Source: Gordonia jacobaea
GTDB taxonomy: Bacteria > Actinomycetota > Actinomycetes > Mycobacteriales > Mycobacteriaceae
DNA: 64,000 bases
Direction: 5' to 3'
Assembly: GCF_001186365.1 (NCBI RefSeq)
Contig: NZ_LDTZ01000020.1
Coordinates: 186,001-250,000, forward strand
Shown: in pieces, positions 56,791 through 64,000 of the stretch
Layout: each line of letters starts with the position of its first letter
How positions within the stretch are numbered: position 1 is the stretch's first letter
Program-made: the position numbers and the translations under genes
Notes under the pieces: generated by a model
What the model saw: only the letters and a program-made list of their open reading frames with translations
What the model was told of the DNA's origin: nothing
The model's database searches: none

Positions 56791-59247
56791 ATGTCCACTC
56801 CCAAAGTCGTCATCGTCGGCGCAGGCATCGTCGGCACCTCGCTGGCCGACGAGCTCACCGCGCGCGGTTGGACCGACGTGACGGTCCTCGACCGCGGGCC
56901 GCTCTTCGCCACCGGTGGATCGACCTCGCACGCACCGGGTCTCGTATTCGCGACCAATCCGTCGAAGACGATGACCGAGCTCGCGAGCTACACCCTCGAG
57001 AAGTTCTCCGCACTCGAGCATCCCGACGGCTGGTGTTTCAGTCACGTCGGAGGGCTCGAGGTGGCCACCACCGAAGCCCGCCTCGACGACCTCCACCGCA
57101 AGGCGGGCTGGGCTGCCTCGCGCGGCGTCGAACATGAGCTGCTCTCTCCCGCAGAGTGTCTCGAACGCCACCCCCTGCTCGACCCTGACCAGATCGTCGG
57201 TGGGTTCTTCACGCCGCGCGATGGTCTGGCGAAAGCACTGCGGGCAGCAGAAGCCCAAGCGACGCGGGCGATTTCACGTGGGGCACGGTTCGTGCCGCAC
57301 ACCGAGGTGATCGACGTCGTCGAAGAAAACGGTGAGGTGCGTGGCGTCCGCACCGCGACCGGAGTCGTCGACGCCGACATCGTGGTGTGCTGCACGGGTT
57401 TCTGGGGAAGAGAGTTCGGCCGTCGCGTCGGACTCACCATCCCCCTCGTTCCGATGGCACATCAATACGCGTACACCACGCCGCTGGAATCACGACAGGG
57501 CGCCAATTCTGTTGTCGCAGAGGCTTCGCTGCCAATTCTGCGCCATCAGGACCACGACCTCTACTACCGCGAGCACGGTGACCGCCTCGGCATCGGCTAC
57601 TACGGCCATCGCCCCATGCCGAGCGACGTCAACGCGCTCGACTACGACTCGACAGTGTCACTCGAGGAGATGCCGTCGAAACTGATGTTCACGCCAGACG
57701 ATTTCGCCGAAGCCTGGGACCAAACTATCACGCTCATACCGGAACTCGCGACGGGAAAGGTCGACGACGGATTCAACGGCATCTTCTCGTTCACCCCCGA
57801 CGGGCACTCCGTCGTCGGAGAACATCGCGACCTCAAGGGATTCTGGGTCGCCGAGGCGGTGTGGGTCACGCACTCCGCGGGTATCGCCCGCACCGTCGCC
57901 GAGTGGATGGTCGACGGCACACCCGCCGTCGACACCCACGAGTTCGATCTGTATCGGTTCGAAAACGCCGCTCTCACAGACGACTACATCCTCACGACGA
58001 GTTCGCAGTCGTTCGTCGAGGTGTACGACATCATCCACCCACACGATCAGGTTGCCGCTCCACGAGGCGTGCGCACCAGCCCGTTCTACGACCGCCAGGC
58101 TGCTCTGGGCGCAGAGTTCTGGGTCGCGAATCTGTGGGAGCGACCGGCGTGGTTCGAGGCCAATCAGGCGATACTCGATGAGCTCGTCGCCGGTGGCATG
58201 CAGATCCCGCAACGCGACAACTGGTCCGCGCGCAACTGGTCGCCGATCTCGGTCGCAGAAGCGGCGTGGACTCGCAGTCATGTCGCGATGTACGACATGA
58301 CACCGCTGACCCGCTATGAGGTCAGCGGCCCCGGAGCCGCGGACTACCTCCAACGACTGACCACCAACAACGTCGACAAGTCGATCGGCTCGATCACGTA
58401 CACGCTCATGCTCGACGACGCAGGCGGCGTGCGGTCAGATCTGACGGTCGCCCGACTCGATGCTGATCTGTTCCAGGTCGGGGCCAACGGGCCGATCGAC
58501 TTCGACTGGATGTCGCGACATCTTCCCGCCGACCGCAGCGTCACGCTCCGAGACATCACCGGCGCGACCTGCTGCATCGGACTCTGGGGGCCATCCGCCC
58601 GCGACGTCCTCGCACCACTGACGCCAACCGACCTCACGAACGACGGCCTGAAGTACTTCCGCTGCGTCCAGACGATTATCGGCTCCGTGCCCGTCACTCT
58701 CATGCGGGTCTCCTACGTCGGTGAGCTCGGCTGGGAGATCTACGCCGACGCCGAGTACGGCCGCGGTTTGTGGGACCTCCTCATGGCGGCGGGTGCCGAG
58801 TACCGCATCATCGCCGCGGGCCGGATCGCGTTCAACGCACTGCGCATCGAGAAGGGCTACCGATCCGCTGGCGCCGACATGACGACAGAGCACACCCCGG
58901 CTGCGGCCGGACTCAGCTTCGCCGTGAAGTCGTCGAAGCAGGACTTCGTCGGAAAGAAGGCCCTGGACCAGCGGGAATGCACATCACGCCTGCGCACGAT
59001 CAAGTTCGACGACCCCGCGGCCGTGGTGCTCGGGAAGGAGCCCGTCACCGTCGACGGGAAGGTCGTCGGATACGTCACGAGCGCAGGGTGGTCGCCGACG
59101 ATCGGCGCGTGTCTGGCGTATGCGTGGCTGCCTTCGGACCTACCCGATCTCACGGCCGTTGAGGTCGATTACTTGCGCACGTCGTATGGTGCCTTAGTGA
59201 TCTCGGATCCGGTGGTCGACCCCGAGATGGCTCGAATCAAGCAGTAA
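56791..59247 (+). CDS. Dimethylglycine dehydrogenase/oxidase-like FAD protein with aminomethyltransferase domain
   Basis: 818 residues. FAD domain at the N-terminus (KVVIVGAGIVGTSLADELTARG, 5-26), with GGSTSHAPGLVF where His47 falls at the position of the histidine that holds FAD covalently in dimethylglycine dehydrogenases. A DAO-type domain runs to about 380, a central FAO_M domain to about 440, then GcvT (about 440-720; DMTPLTRYEVSGPGAADYLQRL, VSYVGELGWEIYADAEYG) and GcvT-C (about 730-818). It most likely turns dimethylglycine into sarcosine and passes the carbon to THF. It fits between betaine monooxygenase and sarcosine oxidase in the pathway. Confidence 0.9.
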   Translation: MSTPKVVIVGAGIVGTSLADELTARGWTDVTVLDRGPLFATGGSTSHAPGLVFATNPSKTMTELASYTLEKFSALEHPDGWCFSHVGGLEVATTEARLDDLHRKAGWAASRGVEHELLSPAECLERHPLLDPDQIVGGFFTPRDGLAKALRAAEAQATRAISRGARFVPHTEVIDVVEENGEVRGVRTATGVVDADIVVCCTGFWGREFGRRVGLTIPLVPMAHQYAYTTPLESRQGANSVVAEASLPILRHQDHDLYYREHGDRLGIGYYGHRPMPSDVNALDYDSTVSLEEMPSKLMFTPDDFAEAWDQTITLIPELATGKVDDGFNGIFSFTPDGHSVVGEHRDLKGFWVAEAVWVTHSAGIARTVAEWMVDGTPAVDTHEFDLYRFENAALTDDYILTTSSQSFVEVYDIIHPHDQVAAPRGVRTSPFYDRQAALGAEFWVANLWERPAWFEANQAILDELVAGGMQIPQRDNWSARNWSPISVAEAAWTRSHVAMYDMTPLTRYEVSGPGAADYLQRLTTNNVDKSIGSITYTLMLDDAGGVRSDLTVARLDADLFQVGANGPIDFDWMSRHLPADRSVTLRDITGATCCIGLWGPSARDVLAPLTPTDLTNDGLKYFRCVQTIIGSVPVTLMRVSYVGELGWEIYADAEYGRGLWDLLMAAGAEYRIIAAGRIAFNALRIEKGYRSAGADMTTEHTPAAAGLSFAVKSSKQDFVGKKALDQRECTSRLRTIKFDDPAAVVLGKEPVTVDGKVVGYVTSAGWSPTIGACLAYAWLPSDLPDLTAVEVDYLRTSYGALVISDPVVDPEMARIKQ

Positions 59248-59278
59248 GTGTCCACCGCTACCTGCGAAAAGAGGCGCT

Positions 59279-60991
59279 ATGGCGAACATGAATGATGTGC
59301 GGAAACGCTACACACTCGACCCGGTGGTGTTCGGTGTGACGGCAGCACTGATCATCGCGTTTCTGATCTGGGGTCTGGTCAAGCCCCACAATCTCACGTC
59401 CGTCTCGTCGACCGTCCTCGACTGGATCACCGGTAACCTCGGCTGGCTGTTCATCCTCACAGCAACCGGTTTCGTGATCTTCGCGGTCTGGCTCGCCCTG
59501 AGCAAGTACGGGCGCATCCCGCTCGGCAAGGACGGCGACAAGCCCGAGTACCGCACCGTGAGCTGGATCGCGATGATGTTCAGCGCCGGCATGGGCATCG
59601 GCTTGATGTTCTTCGGCGCATACGAGCCGCTGTTCCACTTCGTCGAGGCACCGCCGGGATATTCGGCTCGCGACGTGCAGGTCGCAATGGCAACCACCAT
59701 GTTCCACTGGGGATTTCACCCGTGGGCCATGTACGCGGTGGTCGGCCTGGCCATCGCATACTCCACCTACCGTCTTGGCCGTAGCCAGCTCATGAGCGCG
59801 GTTTTCGCTCCGCTGCTTGGCAATTCGGTGAACGGCCCGGTCGGCAAGATCATCGACATCCTTGCGATCTTCGCGACGCTGTTCGGCACCGTCGCCTCAC
59901 TGGGACTCGGTGCGCTGCAGATCGGTTCGGGCTTGGACAAGGTCGGTTGGGTGAAGAACCCGTCGACCATGGTTCTCGTCGCGATCATCGCGGTGCTGAC
60001 CGCCGCATTCGTCGCGTCGGCAGTGTCGGGTATCGCCAAGGGAATCCAGTGGCTGTCGAACATCAACATGGTGCTGGCGCTGATCCTCGCGGTCTTCGTA
60101 TTCGTCGTCGGCCCCACCGTGTTCATCCTCAATCTCCTGCCCACCACAATGGGCGCCTACGCCAACGACGCCCTCGGTTTCTCCGCACGGTCGGGCGCGA
60201 CAGTCGACGCCGACGGCGAGAGCTGGCTGGCGTCGTGGACCATCTTCTACTGGGCGTGGTGGGTGTCGTGGACCCCCTTCGTCGGAATGTTCCTCGCGAA
60301 GATCTCCAAGGGCCGCACCATCCGCGAGTTCGTTGTCGGCGTGATGATCGTGCCAACCGTGGTGTCACTGTTGTGGTTCTGCATTTTCGGCGGATCAGCC
60401 ATACGTGAATTCACCGACGGCAAACTGGCTTTCGACCCCGCCACCAGCGCCAGCGAAGACACGCTGTTCGACGTCCTGGCCAACATGCCGTGGACAGCGA
60501 TTGCCTCCGCCCTCGTGATGATCTTGGTCGCCATCTTCTTTGTCTCCGGCGCGGATTCGGCGTCGTTGGTGATGGGTACTCTCTCGCAGCGGGGCACCCC
60601 GGAACCGAGTAGATGGATCACCATCTTCTGGGGTGTGTCCACCGGTGCGGTCGCCGCAGTGCTGCTGGCCGTCAGCGGCGACGACGGACTCACCGGCATC
60701 AAACAGATGGCGATCATCGCCGCGCTGCCGTTCGTGTTGGTGATGGTCGGCATGTGTGTGTCGCTGTACATGGATCTGCGCCGCGACCCGTTGATCGTCG
60801 CTCGTGGCCTGCTGTCCGACCGCGTCGACGAGCACATCCGCGAGGAGGCTGTCAAAATCGAGACCAGCGAGTTCGCGGTGCTCGACCCCGAGACCGGCGA
60901 CCCCATCGCACCGTTCGTCAACGACACCGTCGAAACCATCCCGCCCGCAACGGAAGACAAGAAAACCACGGAAGGCAAGAGAACCGAATGA
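59279..60991 (+). CDS. BCCT-family transporter (betaine/choline/carnitine)
   Basis: 570 residues with 12 predicted membrane segments. BCCT marks are SAGMGIGLMFFGAYEPLFHF (about 100-119), the HWGFHPWAMYA segment, and the signature FYWAWWVSWTPFVGMFLAKISKGRTIREF (about 322-350, Trp-rich substrate box). A C-terminal charged tail (about 510-570) is shorter than that of osmo-sensing BetP. It imports betaine or choline with Na+ or H+. In this cluster it supplies the substrate. GAGG lies four bases before the ATG. It overlaps the next gene by four bases. Confidence 0.93.
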   Translation: MANMNDVRKRYTLDPVVFGVTAALIIAFLIWGLVKPHNLTSVSSTVLDWITGNLGWLFILTATGFVIFAVWLALSKYGRIPLGKDGDKPEYRTVSWIAMMFSAGMGIGLMFFGAYEPLFHFVEAPPGYSARDVQVAMATTMFHWGFHPWAMYAVVGLAIAYSTYRLGRSQLMSAVFAPLLGNSVNGPVGKIIDILAIFATLFGTVASLGLGALQIGSGLDKVGWVKNPSTMVLVAIIAVLTAAFVASAVSGIAKGIQWLSNINMVLALILAVFVFVVGPTVFILNLLPTTMGAYANDALGFSARSGATVDADGESWLASWTIFYWAWWVSWTPFVGMFLAKISKGRTIREFVVGVMIVPTVVSLLWFCIFGGSAIREFTDGKLAFDPATSASEDTLFDVLANMPWTAIASALVMILVAIFFVSGADSASLVMGTLSQRGTPEPSRWITIFWGVSTGAVAAVLLAVSGDDGLTGIKQMAIIAALPFVLVMVGMCVSLYMDLRRDPLIVARGLLSDRVDEHIREEAVKIETSEFAVLDPETGDPIAPFVNDTVETIPPATEDKKTTEGKRTE

Positions 60992-62493
60992 CCCAACCGC
61001 TCGCGGGGCTGATCGGCGACCATCAGCTCTACATCGACGGCACGTGGCGCGCCGCCTCCGACGGCGGCGTCCGCGCGCTGATCAACCCTGCGAACGGGAC
61101 CGAGTTCATCTCTGTCGACGAGGCGAGCGCCGACGACGCGACTGCTGCCGTCACCGCTGCGCGCACGACGTTCGACGACGGCGAGTGGTCATCGACGCCG
61201 GTCGCCGAGCGGGCCGCACTTCTACGCCGTATCGCCGACCTGTTGGTCCGCGACAAAGCAGACCTCGCGTACATCGAGACGCTCGACACCGGAAAGACGT
61301 TGGCGGAGAGCGAGATCGACATCGACGACGTCGAGTCGGTCTTCCGCTACTACGCATCGCTCGTCGAGACGTCAGCCGATCGGGTCGTCGACGTCGGCAA
61401 TCCCGCCGTCATCAGCCGCGTGATCCGCGAACCGATCGGGGTCTGTGTTCTCATCGCGCCCTGGAACTATCCGCTTCTGCAGATCTCGTGGAAGATCGCG
61501 CCGGCACTCGCCGCGGGTTGCACCATGGTCGCCAAACCCAGTGAAGTGACGCCTCTTTCGACGATCGCGTTCGTCAGGCTGTGCGAAGAGGCCGGAGTCC
61601 CCGCTGGCGTACTCAACCTGGTGCAGGGCTCCGGTGCCGTTCTCGGTCAAGCACTCACCGACAACCCCGACGTCGACTTCATCTCGTTCACCGGCGGCCT
61701 GCAGACCGGCATCGTGATCTCCGAGACCGCAGCCAAGCACGTCACCAAGGTTGCCGTCGAACTCGGAGGAAAGAACCCGCACATCGTCTTCGACGATGCC
61801 GACTGGGAATCGTCTGTCGACCAGGTACTCACCGGGGTGTTTCTACACTCGGGTCAGGTGTGCTCATCGGGCACAAGGCTCATCGTGCAGTCGTCCATCG
61901 CCGACGACTTCGTCGACGCTCTCGTCGGGCGCGCCTGCACCATTCGCATGGGCGACGGGCTCGATCCGACGAGCGAGACCGGCCCTCTGGTATCCCAGGC
62001 ACAGCTCGACAAGATGCACGCCTACGTGGCGTCGGCGAAAGACCAAGGCGCCGTGCTGCGTTGCGGCGGCGGACGGCCAGATCGCGACGATCTCGATCCC
62101 GGCGGCTACTTCTTCTCCCCCACCATCTTCGACCACTGCGACCGATCGATGACGATCGTCCGCGACGAGACGTTCGGGCCGATCCTCACCGTCGAACGAT
62201 TCGAGACCGAGGAGCAGGCACTCGCACTCGGCAACGACACCGAATACGGTCTGGCCGCTGGGGTCCGCACCTCCGACGCCGCGCTCGGCGAACGGATGGT
62301 TCGCGGTCTGCGGCACGGGACCGTGTGGCTCAACGACTTCGGCTACTACACACCAGCCGCCGAATGGGGAGGATTCGGCAAGTCCGGCAACGGACGCGAA
62401 CTGGGCCCGACCGGGCTAGCGGAATATCAAGAAACAAAGCACATCTGGCACAACACCGCGCCGTCGGCGTCGCGGTGGTTCGGACCGGAATGA
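60988..62493 (+). CDS. betB: Aldehyde dehydrogenase, probably betaine aldehyde dehydrogenase
   Basis: 501 residues. ALDH features: VCVLIAPWNYPLLQISWKIAPALAAG, VAKPSEVTPLST, FTGGLQTG, the catalytic Glu in VELGGKNPH and the catalytic Cys in LHSGQVCSSGTRL. The C-terminus has NDFGYYTPAAEWGGFGKSGNGRELG, of the BetB/plant BADH type (GGFGKSGNGRELG). It oxidises betaine aldehyde to glycine betaine with NAD+. A choline dehydrogenase (betA) is expected nearby and may lie past the window end. The start overlaps the BCCT stop (ATGA). Confidence 0.87.
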   Translation: MTQPLAGLIGDHQLYIDGTWRAASDGGVRALINPANGTEFISVDEASADDATAAVTAARTTFDDGEWSSTPVAERAALLRRIADLLVRDKADLAYIETLDTGKTLAESEIDIDDVESVFRYYASLVETSADRVVDVGNPAVISRVIREPIGVCVLIAPWNYPLLQISWKIAPALAAGCTMVAKPSEVTPLSTIAFVRLCEEAGVPAGVLNLVQGSGAVLGQALTDNPDVDFISFTGGLQTGIVISETAAKHVTKVAVELGGKNPHIVFDDADWESSVDQVLTGVFLHSGQVCSSGTRLIVQSSIADDFVDALVGRACTIRMGDGLDPTSETGPLVSQAQLDKMHAYVASAKDQGAVLRCGGGRPDRDDLDPGGYFFSPTIFDHCDRSMTIVRDETFGPILTVERFETEEQALALGNDTEYGLAAGVRTSDAALGERMVRGLRHGTVWLNDFGYYTPAAEWGGFGKSGNGRELGPTGLAEYQETKHIWHNTAPSASRWFGPE

Positions 62494-62510
62494 TCACGCG
62501 ATGAGGAACA

Positions 62511-64000
62511 ATGGCCACAGAGTCCACGCCGACAACAGCTTCCGAGGCCGACGGCCTCGAAGACTTCGGATACAAACAGTCACTCGACCGTAGTATCGGC
62601 AAGTTCGCCAGCTTCGCCGCGGGCGTCAGCTACATCTCCATTCTGACCGGAACCTTCCAGCTCTTCTACTTCGGCTTCGGGACCGCCGGACCCGCCTATC
62701 TGTGGTCGTGGCCGATCGTCTTCGTCGGACAGCTCTGCGTCGCACTGTGTTTCATGGAGCTCGCGGCGAAGTACCCGGTCGCCGGGTCGGTGTACAACTG
62801 GGCAAAGCGGTTGGGCACGCAGCTGGTGGGATGGTCGGCCGGCTGGTTGATGCTCACCGCATCGATCGTCACCCTGGCGGCCGTCGTGCTGGCATTGCAG
62901 CTCAACCTGCCGAGACTGTGGAGCGGCTTCCAGATCTACGGCGACGGTTCCACCGCGACGTCGTACGCGGTCAACGCGGTGATCCTCGGCTCAATCCTGG
63001 TCGCCATCACCACTGCCATCAACGCGTGGAGCGTGCGGCTCATGGCGATGATCAACAGTGTCGGCGTCTTCGTCGAGCTGATCGCAGCGGTACTCATCGC
63101 AGTCATTCTCGCGTGCAACGTGACTCGGGGTCCGCAGGTCTTCTTCTCCACACATGGCTACGGGGCCGGCGAGAGTGGCGGCTACCTCGGCGCATTCCTC
63201 GTCGCGTCGTTGGCGTCGGGCTATGTGATGTACGGCTTCGACACCGCGAGTTCACTCGGCGAGGAGACCGTCGAACCACGACGCACCGCGCCGAAAGCGA
63301 TCCTGCGCGCAGTTCTGGCCTCCTTCGTCATCGGCGGTGCGATACTCGTTTTCGCGATCATGGCCGCCCCGGACCTCGACGATCCCAAGCTCGGACAACC
63401 CGACGGAAGCCTGCAGTACATCGTCGAATCCGTCATGTGGGGACCGCTGGGCAAGATCTTCCTCGTCGCCATCGTCATCGCGGTCGTCGTCTGTTCACTC
63501 GCGGTGCACACGGCAGGTATCCGGCTGATGTTTGCGATGGCCCGCGACAACGCGCTGCCCTTCGGCTCCCACCTGGCAAAGGTCGACCCGAAGCGCCAGA
63601 CCCCGGTCATTCCCGCTTTCGTCATCGGGATTCTCGCCATACTGATACTCGTGATCAACATCGGTCAACCGAAGATCTTCACGGTGCTGACGTCGATCGC
63701 GATCATCATGATCTATCTTGCGTATCTCTTGGTCACGATGCCCATGTTGCTCAAGCGTTTTCGCGGTGAGTGGCCGTCGAAGGATCTCGCCGAGGGCGGC
63801 TACTTCACGATGGGGCGGTGGGGACTGGCGGTGAACCTACTGGCCGTCGTCTGGGGCATCGGAATGGCGCTCAACCTGGCCTGGCCACGTTCGGCCGTGT
63901 ACGGCACACCGTGGTTCAACACGTGGGGGGCGTTCGTCTATATCGGCATCATCCTCGGACTCGGACTGCTCTGGTACTTCACCGTGGGTCGTCGAAACAT
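62511..64000 (+). CDS. APC-family amino acid/choline permease, 3' end outside the window
   Basis: 496 codons are visible and the frame is open at base 64000. The N-terminus is polar (about 1-25; LEDFGYKQSLDRSIGKFASFAAGVSYISI), then at least 11 membrane segments. Family marks are ELAAKYPVAGSVYNWAKRLG (about 81-100) and YGFDTASSLGEETVEPRRTAPKAILRA (about 242-268). This is the ACT (amino acid/choline) branch, whose members carry choline, GABA or other amino acids. As last visible gene of the betaine cluster, 17 bases after betB, a choline uptake role is reasonable but not shown. Confidence 0.87.
   Translation, partial: MATESTPTTASEADGLEDFGYKQSLDRSIGKFASFAAGVSYISILTGTFQLFYFGFGTAGPAYLWSWPIVFVGQLCVALCFMELAAKYPVAGSVYNWAKRLGTQLVGWSAGWLMLTASIVTLAAVVLALQLNLPRLWSGFQIYGDGSTATSYAVNAVILGSILVAITTAINAWSVRLMAMINSVGVFVELIAAVLIAVILACNVTRGPQVFFSTHGYGAGESGGYLGAFLVASLASGYVMYGFDTASSLGEETVEPRRTAPKAILRAVLASFVIGGAILVFAIMAAPDLDDPKLGQPDGSLQYIVESVMWGPLGKIFLVAIVIAVVVCSLAVHTAGIRLMFAMARDNALPFGSHLAKVDPKRQTPVIPAFVIGILAILILVINIGQPKIFTVLTSIAIIMIYLAYLLVTMPMLLKRFRGEWPSKDLAEGGYFTMGRWGLAVNLLAVVWGIGMALNLAWPRSAVYGTPWFNTWGAFVYIGIILGLGLLWYFTVGRRN

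Overview
The window is a 64 kb piece of a high-GC actinobacterial chromosome, almost certainly a mycolic-acid bacterium of the order Mycobacteriales (Corynebacteriales). Gordonia is my best guess, but nothing in the window proves the genus. The pointers are a fused MprF-like/lysyl-tRNA synthetase LysX, a secreted cutinase, a GabD2-type dehydrogenase, an RraA/MenG-like protein, an IdeR-type iron box, and a six-gene locus in the same order as Mycobacterium tuberculosis Rv0449c-Rv0444c (sigK-rskA). I saw no rRNA or tRNA gene, insertion sequence, phage, CRISPR array or replication origin.

Layout. From 1 to 10 kb, genes on the minus strand encode a truncated family-39 glycosyltransferase, a cyclase-family hydrolase, a PQQ-type sugar dehydrogenase, gabD2, an RraA-like protein, an alpha/beta hydrolase and lysX. 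From 10 to 23 kb come a small S4 protein, a possible 51-residue protein, a cutinase, an SRPBCC protein, gltB-gltD, a NarL-type two-component pair, a large two-module membrane protein, and a small protein whose tail is built from eight 12-residue repeats. From 23 to 34 kb lie a DHFR/RibD-like protein, an unknown secreted protein, a DUF779 gene next to an aldehyde dehydrogenase with strong regulatory sites, an Ntn amide hydrolase with a baeRF protein, a kinase-like/kinase/response-regulator triad and a GAF-type activator.

From 34 to 40 kb is a peptide ABC transporter whose double ATPase gene carries an in-frame TAG stop. From 40 to 46.3 kb is the sigK locus: FAD oxidoreductase, DUF1365, a UfaA1-like methyltransferase, DUF1295, sigK and rskA. 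A sequence matching the SigK promoter (CCATCC-N16-CCGAAC) lies directly in front of its first gene. A flavin monooxygenase with an iron box follows on the other strand.

From 48.4 kb to the end is a catabolic cluster for choline and glycine betaine, read on the plus strand: a Rieske betaine monooxygenase and its reductase, sarcosine oxidase subunits B, D, A and G, formyl-THF deformylase, a dimethylglycine-dehydrogenase-like enzyme, a BCCT transporter, a betaine-aldehyde-dehydrogenase-like enzyme and an APC permease cut by the window end. Together they can carry betaine aldehyde through betaine, dimethylglycine and sarcosine to glycine and recycle the released one-carbon units. A nested GTTGC palindrome in front of the first gene is a likely control site.

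The most unusual feature is a family of short GGTCGAGC repeats found five times. Two copies lie between genes and three lie inside genes (the ABC ATPase linker, the DUF1365 tail, the RskA linker). The core motifs contain no stop codon in any of the six frames, and inside genes they are read as Pro-Val-Glu-rich segments.
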